The notes under the pieces are model-generated. The model did not search any database. It was not told where the DNA came from and was given only the letters and a program-made list of their open reading frames with translations. DNA of 64,000 bases from Polaromonas sp. (lineage in GTDB: Bacteria; Pseudomonadota; Gammaproteobacteria; Burkholderiales; Burkholderiaceae_C): contig NZ_JACPOF010000020.1 of the NCBI RefSeq assembly GCF_016185115.1, forward strand, positions 310,001-374,000. Direction: 5' to 3'. Positions 42,804 through 51,398 of this stretch are shown here, piece by piece. The stretch's first letter is position 1; each line of letters opens with the position of its first letter. A program made the translations under genes and the position numbers.

Positions 42804-43571
42804 TTACAGCAGCGGCACCTTGCGCAGCGGCCTGTCGTAATAGTCCGCAATGCGCTCCAGCGCCCTGGTGTTGTGCAGGCGCAGCTGGCCGTCGCGGATT
42901 TCATGCAGGCCCAGCTTGTGCAGGCGCCGCAAGGTCTTGTTGGTGTGGACCAGCGACAGGCCCAGCGCGTCGGCGATGTGCTGCTGGTTGATGGGAAACT
43001 CAATCGACGCGCCCTCTGCGTCAGCACCACGCTCCAGCCCGAGCCGCTGGACGCGGCGGTATAGGTGCATGAGCAGCATGGCAATGCTTTCGGCGGCCGT
43101 ACGCCGCCCGGCCGAGAGCAGGGCATCGTCAACCATGCCTTCCTCGCGCGAGGCAAGCCACGTCACATCAAAACCGAGCGAGGGGTAATCCCTGAAGAGT
43201 TCAAGCAGGCCATCGCGGGGGAAAACGCACAGCGTGATGCCGGTGATCGCCTCAATGCCATGCATGGCGCCATCTGCAAACTCCTGCTGCAGGCCAATGA
43301 AATCACCCGGCAGGAGGAAGTTGAGGATCTGCCGGCGTCCATCGCTCAAGGTCTTGTAGCGAAAGGCCCAGCCCGAATAAAGCGTGAACAGCTTGCCGTT
43401 CGGGCTTCCTTCATGAATCACGGTTGCGCCTGCATCGACCTGTGAGAAGCCCGAGCGGAAGGCCTCGATGTACTTCAACTGGTCCGGCGTCACGGGCGTG
43501 AACGCGTCGAGCTTTCGCAGGCCGCAACTGACGCAAGCTGGGGGGCAATGTTTAAGAGCCTGGTCCGACAT
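42804..43571 (-). CDS. Crp/Fnr family regulator with FNR-like cysteines
   Basis: A 255-residue regulator: cyclic-nucleotide-binding-like domain (about 30-150) and C-terminal helix-turn-helix (INQQHIADALGLSLVHTNKTLRRLHKLGLHEI). Cysteines C9, C13 and C16 near the N-terminus plus C115 in ITGITLCVF, at the place of E. coli FNR Cys122, could hold a 4Fe-4S oxygen sensor, although the spacing differs from FNR. The ATG at 43571 is chosen over a TTG at 43598. Divergent from a BLUF photoreceptor gene across 100 bp. Confidence 0.87.
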   Translation of the reverse strand: MSDQALKHCPPACVSCGLRKLDAFTPVTPDQLKYIEAFRSGFSQVDAGATVIHEGSPNGKLFTLYSGWAFRYKTLSDGRRQILNFLLPGDFIGLQQEFADGAMHGIEAITGITLCVFPRDGLLELFRDYPSLGFDVTWLASREEGMVDDALLSAGRRTAAESIAMLLMHLYRRVQRLGLERGADAEGASIEFPINQQHIADALGLSLVHTNKTLRRLHKLGLHEIRDGQLRLHNTRALERIADYYDRPLRKVPLL

Positions 43572-43671
43572 CGTTAGAAAACTGCTTGTTGTTATCAAGG
43601 GAATCTTATTCGCAAATGACTATGTCCTTTGACATTGTTAACCCGATAGCGACTGGCTATATTCCAGCGCA

Positions 43672-44076
43672 ATGACAATAACAACACCGCTGCACGAGGT
43701 CCTCTACGTCAGCACCCTGAAACCCGGGGAACCCATCAGCATCGTCGCCGATATCGCCGCCAGGGCGCGTGTTTTCAACGAGTCGCACAACATCACCGGC
43801 CTGCTGATCTTTGACGGCATGCGCTTTTGCCAGCAACTCGAAGGCGAGCGCAAGCCGGTCATGGCGCTGCTTGAGCGCATATGCCGGGACACGCGCCACG
43901 TCAATGTCGAGGTTCTTCACCATGCACCACTTGGGCAGCGACGCTTCAGGCGCTTCAGCCTGGGCTACACCACGGTGGATGACATCGATGTGCTTGAGAA
44001 ACTGGAACAACTTGACGGTCAGGCCGCCATGGATTTGTTTGTATCGCTGCTGTCGACGCTGGACCTGGACGCCTGA
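43672..44076 (+). CDS. BLUF-domain blue-light photoreceptor
   Basis: A 134-residue stand-alone BLUF protein that binds FAD. Key residues match AppA-type domains in spacing: Tyr12 (LYVS), Asn36 (FNESHNITGLL) and Gln54 (FCQQLEG). A short helical tail (about 100-134) follows, as in PixD-type proteins that signal through partner proteins. The gene is divergent from the FNR-like regulator, a natural candidate for a linked light/oxygen response; no effector domain is fused. Confidence 0.93.
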   Translation: MTITTPLHEVLYVSTLKPGEPISIVADIAARARVFNESHNITGLLIFDGMRFCQQLEGERKPVMALLERICRDTRHVNVEVLHHAPLGQRRFRRFSLGYTTVDDIDVLEKLEQLDGQAAMDLFVSLLSTLDLDA

Positions 44077-44144
44077 CGACTCATCACGGGAACAGGCGTT
44101 CAGCCATACCGGGAAGGATGCGCCAAACAAGGCATCATTGCGCG

Positions 44145-44576
44145 ATGGCGACATCAAAAAAAGACGACTTCGCAATTTATTGCTGCGACCTGCTGTCAGG
44201 CGTTGGCCCCTGCAGCTTCAGGCGCATGTTTGGCGGCTATGGCATCAGCACCGACGGCCTGACCTTTGCGCTGGTGGCCGACCTGGGTGGTGGTGAAAAG
44301 CTCTGGCTCAAAGCCGATGCAGAAACCTCGCCGCGCTTTGAGGCCGAGGGTTGCGAGCGCTTCCGTTATGCAACGACGAGAGGCGGCATGTCATCCACGC
44401 ACAGCCTCAATTACTACAGCGCGCCCGAAGAAACGATGGAATCACCCGCACTCATGCTGCCCTGGGCAAGGCTGTCGCTTGAAAGTGCGGTGAAGGCCAG
44501 GCCTGCGCCAAAGAAACCAAAGCCCGTCGCGGCGAAAAAGAAACCGCCCAGGCCTGGCAAAAAGCTCAGGCCCTGA
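44145..44576 (+). CDS. TfoX N-terminal domain protein
   Basis: A 143-residue protein with a TfoX_N domain (residues 8-105: FRRMFGGYGISTDGLTFALV, LWLKAD, SLNYYSAPEE) and a Lys/Pro/Ala-rich C-terminal tail (PAPKKPKPVAAKKKPPRPGKK). It lacks the TfoX C-terminal domain. Members influence competence in some bacteria, but single-domain forms are uncharacterised. The ATG at 44145 opens the domain properly. The end overlaps the convergent DUF2917 gene by 11 bp. Confidence 0.85.
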   Translation: MATSKKDDFAIYCCDLLSGVGPCSFRRMFGGYGISTDGLTFALVADLGGGEKLWLKADAETSPRFEAEGCERFRYATTRGGMSSTHSLNYYSAPEETMESPALMLPWARLSLESAVKARPAPKKPKPVAAKKKPPRPGKKLRP

Positions 44577-45024
44577 CGCCGCCCAACAAGCCGCCAGCCA
44601 GACTCCGCAGCAGCCTGCGGGCCGCGCCCGCCACAAAGCCCATCGCACGCAACAGGTCGCCGAACAATTGCGCAGCGCCACCGGGCTGTGCTTCTGGCTC
44701 CCAGCTGAAATAAGCCGCAGACGCCTGGCCCACCGCGAATGACTCCATGACCACGGCACTGCCCGCAGGCAAGGCCAGGCTTTCGCCGGCTTCAAGGAAA
44801 TAGTCCCCTGCCCTGACCTTGGGGTCCAGGTAAGCGTCGGCAAAGGTGACCCACACACGGCCATGCGCCACACGCAACTCGCCGGTCTGGCTGGCAAGCA
44901 TGGTCAGCGCGCATCCGTGGCTGAGCTTCCAGCATCCCGCCAGGCCCATGACCTGACCGGTACCGGCGTCAGCGGCATGCTGGAGGTAGTGAACGGCAGA
45001 GGAGACGGTGTGTGCGTGGCTCAT
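44566..45024 (-). CDS. DUF2917 family protein
   Basis: A 152-residue protein whose middle matches DUF2917 by eye: GELRVAHGRVWVTFADAYLDPKVRAGDYFLEAGESLALPAG, a small beta-rich domain. The C-terminus (FGDLLRAMGFVAGAARRLLRSLAGGLLG) is amphipathic or membrane-associated. Function unknown. It is divergent from a GcvA-like LysR gene, a pairing I have seen in Burkholderiales, so control by that regulator is likely. Confidence 0.8.
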   Translation of the reverse strand: MSHAHTVSSAVHYLQHAADAGTGQVMGLAGCWKLSHGCALTMLASQTGELRVAHGRVWVTFADAYLDPKVRAGDYFLEAGESLALPAGSAVVMESFAVGQASAAYFSWEPEAQPGGAAQLFGDLLRAMGFVAGAARRLLRSLAGGLLGGVRA

Positions 45025-45164
45025 GGTGTGCTTTCTGGAAAAGGCCTGAATTCTTTGGCAGGCATTGAATGATCAAGCCGCCGGCCTTCACAGTCCAATG
45101 AAATCGGGTTACGCTATTCATTCCATAAACGCATCAATCACGGCCAGCCCGCCAGATACCCGCC

Positions 45165-46148
45165 ATGCTGCATTCCCAGACCCACCTGCGCTCCCGGCCG
45201 ATCTCGGCGGGGCAATTGCGCGCTTTCGAGGCCGTTGCCCGGCACCTGAACTTTCGCGCCGCCTCTGAAGAACTGGCCCTGACCCAGTCCGCCGTCAGCC
45301 GGCAAATCCAGGCGATTGAAGAAGAGGTCGGTGTCAGCCTGTTCCACCGCCACACGCGTGCGGTTGAGCTCACCAGCGCTGGCGGCGTGCTGCTGCGGGC
45401 TGTGTCGCCCTCACTGGACCGCATAGATGGTGCGGTGCGCCAGATTCGCCAGAGCGCAGGCCGCAAGAATGTGGCGCTGACCACCTTTGCCTCCTTTGCA
45501 TCGATGTGGCTGATACCGAGGCTGGAGATGTTCCAGCGCGACAACCCGGACATCGACATCCGCATTGATGCTTCTGACGTGGCGGTGGACCTGGATATTT
45601 CAGACATCGACCTGGCCCTGCGGTACGCGCCCGCCAGCAATGTGCCCCCAACCGCAGTGCGCATGTTCGGCGAACAGATCACCGCCGTCATCAGCCCCTG
45701 GCTGCTCAAGAGCGGCCCCAAACTGAAAAAACCCGACGACCTGGCGCACTTCACCCTCATTGAGGCCGGCGATTCGCACTACACCCACCAGGAATGGCTG
45801 ACCTGGCGCCGCTGGCTGGATGCCCACGCATCACCCAAGCTCGAAGCGAAGCGCTGGCTCTACTTCAACTACGCCTACCAGATGGTGCAGGCGGCCCTCA
45901 CAGGCCAGGGCGTGGTGCTGGCCCGCCTGCCGCTGATTGCCGAAAGCCTGGCCTCAGGCGACCTGGTCGAGCCTTTGCCCCACATGCGTCTGGAATCGCC
46001 CATGGCCTACTGGCTGGTACCCGGCCCCCGCGCCCTGGCCCGGCCCGAGGTAGCGGCTTTCTGCGAATGGCTGAAGGGACAGTCGGCGTTGACGCGTGAG
46101 GCGATTGGGGATGTGCCGGATCCCGATACTGTGGATCACTTTGATTGA
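45165..46148 (+). CDS. LysR family regulator (GcvA-like)
   Basis: A 327-residue LysR protein: helix-turn-helix near residues 15-75 (LRAFEAVARHLNFRAASEELALTQSAVSRQIQAIEEEVG) and a sensor domain with the GcvA-type DLDISDIDLALRYA segment. Divergent from DUF2917 across 140 bp containing ATTCATTCCATAAACG-like AT-rich sequence. It is followed by the convergent FAH-family hydrolase gene (33 bp). Confidence 0.92.
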   Translation: MLHSQTHLRSRPISAGQLRAFEAVARHLNFRAASEELALTQSAVSRQIQAIEEEVGVSLFHRHTRAVELTSAGGVLLRAVSPSLDRIDGAVRQIRQSAGRKNVALTTFASFASMWLIPRLEMFQRDNPDIDIRIDASDVAVDLDISDIDLALRYAPASNVPPTAVRMFGEQITAVISPWLLKSGPKLKKPDDLAHFTLIEAGDSHYTHQEWLTWRRWLDAHASPKLEAKRWLYFNYAYQMVQAALTGQGVVLARLPLIAESLASGDLVEPLPHMRLESPMAYWLVPGPRALARPEVAAFCEWLKGQSALTREAIGDVPDPDTVDHFD

Positions 46149-46181
46149 GCGGCCTGTCACGTACGCCGCAAGACCGCCAGC

Positions 46182-47114
46182 CTAGGCCAGGCGGTGTTCG
46201 AACTCGCCTATTTTTTCAATCCACAGTTTCACGGTCTGCCCGGGTTTGAGGAATATCTTCCGGGGGGTACCTACCCCGGCAGGCGTGCCGGTCAGTATCA
46301 TGTCTCCGGGATGCAGGGTGACCCTTGAAGAGATGCCGGCAATCTGCTCCGCCACATCAAAAATCAGCTGGTCGCTGTTCGAGTTCTGCATCAGTTCACC
46401 ATCGACCCAGAGCTTCAGGCCCAGCTTGTGCGGGTTGCCCACGTCCTTTGCCGGCGCTATCCACGGGCCGGTGGGACATGAGCCGTCGAACGACTTGTGC
46501 GCCACCCAGTCGAAACGGAAAGGGCTTTCGGGTGGGTTCTTGTGCCTGAGCATCGCGTCGCGGGCAGAGAGGTCATTGGCAATGGTGTAACCGGCGACGT
46601 AGTCCAGCGCGTCTGCTACCGGCACGTTGGTGGCCGTGCGGCCGATGATGGCGACCAGTTCGATTTCCCAGTCGACGGTTTTTGAGAATGCCGGCAGCGG
46701 GATGACCGCTCCCGGGCCGCGTATCGTGCTGCGCGGGCTCTTGATGAAATGCCAGGGCGTTTCACCCAGGTCTTTCATGGTCGGGCCTTCCGGCATGTTC
46801 TGCGCGCGTTCCATCTCACGCACGTGGTCGAGATAGTTTGCGCCGGCGCAATAAATGGCGCCGGGGTACATGACCGGTGCCAGGAGGTTCACGCCCGCCA
46901 GCGCCACCCCGGCCTGTCTTGGCCTGCCCGCTGCAATCGCGGTGACCGCGGCCTGCAGCAACGGTTCTGCGCGCGGCCAGTCGTTCAGGATACCGAGTGT
47001 GGAAGCAAAGCCCGCTTCACCGGTTTCCTTTTCCACGTCATAAACCTGGCCATTCACCAGCAGACCCGCGCGGCCCTGTTCGCCGGTGCCGGCATTCAAA
47101 AGCATGTAGCCCAT
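46182..47114 (-). CDS. Fumarylacetoacetate hydrolase (FAH) family protein
   Basis: A 310-residue FAH-fold protein. GANYLDHVREM, VDWEIELVAIIGR (with metal-binding acidic residues), GYTIANDLSARD and LTGTPAGVG are all present, as in homoprotocatechuate-pathway hydrolase/decarboxylases, acylpyruvases and oxaloacetate decarboxylases. It presumably cleaves or decarboxylates a ring-fission product. It lies last in a set with a VOC protein and an oxygenase-type reductase. Confidence 0.9.
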   Translation of the reverse strand: MGYMLLNAGTGEQGRAGLLVNGQVYDVEKETGEAGFASTLGILNDWPRAEPLLQAAVTAIAAGRPRQAGVALAGVNLLAPVMYPGAIYCAGANYLDHVREMERAQNMPEGPTMKDLGETPWHFIKSPRSTIRGPGAVIPLPAFSKTVDWEIELVAIIGRTATNVPVADALDYVAGYTIANDLSARDAMLRHKNPPESPFRFDWVAHKSFDGSCPTGPWIAPAKDVGNPHKLGLKLWVDGELMQNSNSDQLIFDVAEQIAGISSRVTLHPGDMILTGTPAGVGTPRKIFLKPGQTVKLWIEKIGEFEHRLA

Positions 47115-47137
47115 CTTCAGAGTCCTTTTCCGGATGT

Positions 47138-47635
47138 TCAGGTGTTTGCAGGGGAAGACATTTCGGAGTCTTCATACCGGTCGCCGAAATCGAACATGTC
47201 GTCGTTCTGGATGCCGTCGTAATACTGGAACTCCCACCAGTTATGGTCACGGTCCTCGAGATAGAACGAATACACGCCATGCTGCTTGACCTTCTCGCGC
47301 ACCTCGCGAATCCCGTATTTGTCTTTCAGGTCGTTGGCGGCCTGCCAGATACGGTCGACTTCCTCAATGCTACCGACGTCAATACCCCAGTGGTTGTCGA
47401 CGTTGCAGGGGTGCACCAGGTCACCCACTTCCAGGCACACGATGTGAAAACGCATGCCGCATCGGATCGCCATTGAGGGCTTGGCGTGGCGTACGCATTG
47501 AAAGCCGAGGAACTCCTCGTAGAACTTTCGTGATTCCCTCAGGCTGTAGACCTCAAGCGTGCCGTGCGAGAGGTATTCGGATCTCACGACCGAATTCTGG
47601 TTGTCGTATGGCGCAAGTGCATCCTGGATTCTCAT
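47138..47635 (-). CDS. VOC (glyoxalase/extradiol dioxygenase fold) protein
   Basis: A 165-residue protein with one complete VOC module. The ligand pattern H24 (SHGTLEVY), H82 (DNHWGIDV) and E135 (NWWEFQYY) is the two-His-one-Glu site of extradiol dioxygenases and related metal enzymes. The protein is half the length of ordinary two-module extradiol enzymes, so it may be a small dioxygenase, an isomerase or a lyase. Gap to the FAH gene is 23 bp. Confidence 0.85.
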   Translation of the reverse strand: MRIQDALAPYDNQNSVVRSEYLSHGTLEVYSLRESRKFYEEFLGFQCVRHAKPSMAIRCGMRFHIVCLEVGDLVHPCNVDNHWGIDVGSIEEVDRIWQAANDLKDKYGIREVREKVKQHGVYSFYLEDRDHNWWEFQYYDGIQNDDMFDFGDRYEDSEMSSPANT

Positions 47636-47675
47636 GGTGACCTTTTTTTAATTGGCGGATGGATGGGTAACGGGG

Positions 47676-48710
47676 TCAGGCTTCGTTCAATGCCATGTCG
47701 GCAGCACTGAGAAAGGCATCGCTGAAAAATTCTTCTTGCGGCAGCCCGGCCGCAGAAACAAAGTCGTTCGATGCCGCCTCGACCATGCGGGGGGAGCCAC
47801 AGGCATAGACCTGATGGCCGGACAGGTCGGGCACGTCCCTCATTACCGCATGCTGGACGTACCCGGTGAAGCCAGTCCAGCCGTCTTCTGGCTGCGGTTG
47901 TGACAGGACCGGCACATAGGCAAAGTCAAGCTGTACGGCAAGGCTCCTGACCTCTTCATCCATGTACAGGTCAGCCGGACGGCGACCGCCCCAGTAAAGC
48001 CGTATGGGGCGCCCGATTTTCCTGCGCACCGCATACCTCAGCATGGACAGGATCGGCGCGATGCCGGTTCCCGTCGCGATCAGCACCAGCGGTTTTGCAC
48101 TCTCCTCACGCAGGTAAAACGTACCGAGCGGCGCATTCAGGCGCATCAGCTCGCCCTCCCGGAGGCTGAAAAACACCTTGTCCGTGAACAGGCCGCCGGG
48201 CATGTGCCGGATGTGCAGCTCGATGTCGATCACGCCTTCAGCCGAAGGTGCGCTGGCGATCGAATAACTGCGCGTCTTGCCGCCCGCCAGTTGCACGTCG
48301 ATGAACTGCCCCGGCGCAAACATGAGGTTTTCATTCATGGGCAGGCGCAGGTCAAGAATGGCCACATCGGGCGCCGGTTTGCGTATGCGCTTGACACGGG
48401 CGGGCATCAGCCTGGGCTTGACCCGGGCCAGCACCAGCTCTTCCACCTCGACTTCGATGTCACTCAGCGGCTTGGCCTTGCACAGGAGCGCGAAACCTTT
48501 CTGCTTCTGCTCGTCCGTCAGATAAGAACCATGGGCGTTGCCGTAATCCACGGTGCCCTGCACGATCTTCCCGCGGCAGGTCTTGCAGTTGCCGGCGCGG
48601 CAACTGTAGGGCATGTTCAGGCCGCTTGCCAGCCCGGCATCCAGCACGGTGGTGCCGGCGGGTACGTCATAACTGTGGCCACTTGGGCGCAGGACGACTT
48701 GAAAACCCAT
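47676..48710 (-). CDS. Ferredoxin-NAD(P)H reductase, oxygenase electron-transfer component
   Basis: A 344-residue reductase. An N-terminal plant-type 2Fe-2S domain has C37, C42, C45 and C77, then an FAD domain (RSYSIASAPS) and an NAD domain (LIATGTGIAPILSML, YACGSPRMVEAA). Layout matches reductases such as BenC/XylZ and AscD. No terminal oxygenase gene lies beside it, so its partner must be elsewhere (the Rieske oxygenase at 34.8 kb has its own reductase) or it serves another acceptor. Starts 7 bp after the Bug gene stop. Confidence 0.9.
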   Translation of the reverse strand: MGFQVVLRPSGHSYDVPAGTTVLDAGLASGLNMPYSCRAGNCKTCRGKIVQGTVDYGNAHGSYLTDEQKQKGFALLCKAKPLSDIEVEVEELVLARVKPRLMPARVKRIRKPAPDVAILDLRLPMNENLMFAPGQFIDVQLAGGKTRSYSIASAPSAEGVIDIELHIRHMPGGLFTDKVFFSLREGELMRLNAPLGTFYLREESAKPLVLIATGTGIAPILSMLRYAVRRKIGRPIRLYWGGRRPADLYMDEEVRSLAVQLDFAYVPVLSQPQPEDGWTGFTGYVQHAVMRDVPDLSGHQVYACGSPRMVEAASNDFVSAAGLPQEEFFSDAFLSAADMALNEA

Positions 48711-48716
48711 TCCCGT

Positions 48717-49727
48717 TCACTCCGCCTGCATGCCAAGCTGCGGCAGCAGCGTGGCGTTGGTTTTGAGATCGGCACGGATCATCTGCGTCATGGCCGCGGG
48801 CGTCATGGCGGTCGCCGCAACGCCGTCGGAGGCATAGTGGGCCATGAGGTCCTGCTCGGCCAGGGCGCGGGTGATCTCCTCATTGAGTTTCCTGATTACC
48901 TCGGGTGGCGTACCCCGCAGCGCCACCAGGCCGACCCATGACTCCACCATCACACCCTTCGGGCCGCCAGCTTCCTCGACTGTTGGCACGTTTGGCGCCA
49001 CGCTGGAGCGCGAAGGCGCAGCCACCGCCACCACTTTCAGCTTGCCAGCCTTGACCAGCGGGTTGAGAGAGCCCATGGACAGCACGGTGAAGTCCACCTC
49101 TCCCGTAGATGCCGAGATGCCCAGTTGTGCGCCGTCCTTGTAGGGAACGGCCATCATCTTCGTGTCACTCAGGTGCGCCAGCACGGCGCCGCCGAAATGC
49201 GGCGGGCTGCCGACGTAGGGAATGCTGTAGGTCACGCGGCCAGGCGCTCCCCTGGCCTTGCCGACCAGCTGGCCGATGTCCTGGTACGGTCCGGCAACAG
49301 ATGTGGCGATGAAAAACGGCGCACGGTAAATGGTGGAGATCGCCTCAAAATCCTTCTCCGTGTCGTAGGGAAGTTTCTTGAAGAGGTAGGGGTTCATGGT
49401 GAGGTGCGCATTGCTGACCAGCAGCAGCGTGTGCCCATCGGCCGGTGCCTGCTTGAAACCGTTGACGGCAATGAAACCGTTGCCGCCGGGACGCGCATCG
49501 ATGAAAACCTGCTGACCCAGGCGCCGTGACAGCTTTTCGGCCAGCACACGCATGGCGAGGTCGGGGCTCAGGCCGGCTGGATACGGCGAGATCACGCGTA
49601 TCGGCCTGGATGGAAAGGATTGCGCAGCGGCGTGGCCGGTCAGCAGCAACAGGCCGGCCAGTGAAACGGAGATGGAACGTAAAAGTGTTTTTGCCGTGGG
49701 ACGGCTCCGCGTGGCGGACTGATGCAT
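48717..49727 (-). CDS. Bug/TctC-type periplasmic substrate-binding protein
   Basis: A 336-residue binding protein: signal peptide (about residues 1-36, ending AAAQ), FPSRPIRVISPYPAGLSPD, VFIDARPGGNG and DGHTLLLV. Some positions are unusual (SPYPAGLSPD instead of PYPPGGxxD). It starts the FAH-VOC-reductase set and so probably binds its substrate acid. No TctAB genes are present. Confidence 0.9.
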   Translation of the reverse strand: MHQSATRSRPTAKTLLRSISVSLAGLLLLTGHAAAQSFPSRPIRVISPYPAGLSPDLAMRVLAEKLSRRLGQQVFIDARPGGNGFIAVNGFKQAPADGHTLLLVSNAHLTMNPYLFKKLPYDTEKDFEAISTIYRAPFFIATSVAGPYQDIGQLVGKARGAPGRVTYSIPYVGSPPHFGGAVLAHLSDTKMMAVPYKDGAQLGISASTGEVDFTVLSMGSLNPLVKAGKLKVVAVAAPSRSSVAPNVPTVEEAGGPKGVMVESWVGLVALRGTPPEVIRKLNEEITRALAEQDLMAHYASDGVAATAMTPAAMTQMIRADLKTNATLLPQLGMQAE

Positions 49728-49893
49728 GTTTGTCTCCTGCTATGAATGGAAGTGCCTCGAACACGCTCTTGACGGCGTGTGATGACAGTTTCCGTTATTT
49801 CACAGGATGCACAAATACCTGTTTATGGAATACCTTTTCCCATGTATGGAAAGATCACAGAGGCAGGCCAGGCGAGGCCAGCTCCCGCGCGTG

Positions 49894-50778
49894 TCAAAGC
49901 TGTGACTTCAGGAATTCAAGAAAGATGCGGGTCCGCGCAGGCATCATTCGGGTGGCCGTGAGTGCAAAGATGGGCAGCGGCGCGGCAGCCCAGGCCTTGA
50001 GGACCCGTACCAGCTTGCCGCTGGCCACTTCCTCCCTGCAAAGGTCACCGGGCAAAAGGGCGATGCCGGCCCCCCCCACCGCCAGCCGGCGGATCAGGCC
50101 TATGCCGTTGAGCACCAGCGGGCCGCTGACCCGGACCTCGCCTTTTTCTCCGGCTTTGTAAAGGGTCCACAGGGACCTGATTTCGGTCCCGTTGAGCCGC
50201 TCCCGGATGCAGGCATGCGTTTTCAGGTCTGCCAGCTTGCGGACGGGCGGATGTGTACGGAGATAGTCGGGCGAGGCATAGAGGTGCATCTGCCCCTCGG
50301 CAAGTTTGATCGCCGTGAGGCCGGAGTCGGGCGGAGTGCCGATATAGATGGCAACGTCGCAGTTTTCAGTGGCGGGGTCCACTACGCGCGTGGTGAGTTC
50401 GAAGTCCACAACCAGTTCGGGGTAACGCCGGCAAAAGTCCGGCAGACCCGCCACCAGCCGCAGGCCGAAGTCGGCCGTCATCGCAACGCGCACCTGGCCG
50501 CGCGGCTGCACCCGTGTCCCCAGCACCTCTTCATGCGCGTTGTCGATGTCCTCCATGATGCGCTGGCAGCGCAGAAAGTAGGCCTCGCCCTCTTCGGTCA
50601 GTTCGACCTTTTTTGTCGTGCGTTTCAGCAGCCTCAGGCCTATATCCCGCTCGAATTCCGCGATCCGCCGTGACACGGTGGACACCGGCATCTCAAGGGC
50701 CAGCCCTGCGCGTGAAAAACCCTTCAGCCGGGCGACCTCCACAAACACCACCATACCGCGCAGCATTTCAGGGCTCAT
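49894..50778 (-). CDS. LysR family transcriptional regulator
   Basis: A 294-residue LysR protein beginning MSPEMLRGMVVFVEVARLKGFSRAGLALEMPVSTVSRRIAEFERDIG, of the CrgA-like class, with a standard sensor domain. The frame stays open upstream to 51027 across the folate cyclo-ligase gene, but the ATG at 50778 fits the family. It lies upstream of the Bug-reductase-VOC-FAH set on the same strand; the gap at 49728-49893 contains two TATGGAA motifs (near 49825 and 49845) that may be its sites. Confidence 0.9.
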   Translation of the reverse strand: MSPEMLRGMVVFVEVARLKGFSRAGLALEMPVSTVSRRIAEFERDIGLRLLKRTTKKVELTEEGEAYFLRCQRIMEDIDNAHEEVLGTRVQPRGQVRVAMTADFGLRLVAGLPDFCRRYPELVVDFELTTRVVDPATENCDVAIYIGTPPDSGLTAIKLAEGQMHLYASPDYLRTHPPVRKLADLKTHACIRERLNGTEIRSLWTLYKAGEKGEVRVSGPLVLNGIGLIRRLAVGGAGIALLPGDLCREEVASGKLVRVLKAWAAAPLPIFALTATRMMPARTRIFLEFLKSQL

Positions 50779-50818
50779 GTAGGACCTTGTGATGCGGGGC
50801 CGGGCCAGTCCGGCCATA

Positions 50819-51391
50819 TCAAACCGGCCAGACAACCCCGTTGTCATTGAGAATCGCATCCAGCGGCACATCATGCGCCTCAGGCTCCATGTCAGGCAGC
50901 CAGCCGTTTGTGAAACCGAGCCCGACGGTGAAAGGTTTCGGCTGCAAGGTCGCCAGCGTGCGGTCATAAAACCCGCCACCGTAGCCCAGCCGGTAACCCC
51001 CGTGCCCATACCCCACACAGGGCACAAACAGCAAGGTCGGCACGATCACCTCGGTGTCCTTGGGCTTGGGAATGCCGTAAGCGTCTTCCTCCATCGGGCA
51101 GCCCGGGTACCAGGCATGAAAGGTCAAGGTTTTGTGAACCTTGTTGACCACAGGCAGTCCAATCCGCCGGGGCTGGGGTGAATCCAGCAACTCGCCGTCT
51201 TCCTTCCAGCGATGCAGGGCGGGCAGCGGGTCGAACTCTCCCTTGATGGGCCAGTAGGCGCCAATCACTTCGTCGGGCCGGCCGACCAGCCAGATGCGCA
51301 TCACACGCTGTAACAGGTCGGCGCGCTCCAGCCGGTCGGGCAGGTTCAACCGTTCTTCTATGAGCGCTTTGCGTGTGCTTAATTTGTCCAT
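50819..51391 (-). CDS. 5-formyltetrahydrofolate cyclo-ligase
   Basis: A 190-residue enzyme that converts 5-formyl-THF to 5,10-methenyl-THF using ATP. The family motif GYGGGFYDRTLA is present, as are the N-terminal RKALIEERLNL and GAYWPIKGEFDP segments. In E. coli the equivalent gene (ygfA/fau) follows the 6S RNA gene. Here the start lies 8 bp from one arm of a 31-bp inverted repeat whose other arm abuts the divergent transglycosylase gene. Confidence 0.94.
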   Translation of the reverse strand: MDKLSTRKALIEERLNLPDRLERADLLQRVMRIWLVGRPDEVIGAYWPIKGEFDPLPALHRWKEDGELLDSPQPRRIGLPVVNKVHKTLTFHAWYPGCPMEEDAYGIPKPKDTEVIVPTLLFVPCVGYGHGGYRLGYGGGFYDRTLATLQPKPFTVGLGFTNGWLPDMEPEAHDVPLDAILNDNGVVWPV

Positions 51392-51398
51392 AATGTTC

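Noticed and set aside
43576..43660. FNR-box-like sequences (TTGAT-N4-ACAAG, TTGAC-N4-TTAAC) between the FNR-like and BLUF genes
   Set aside because: Neither matches TTGAT-N4-ATCAA well enough in both halves to be listed as a site.
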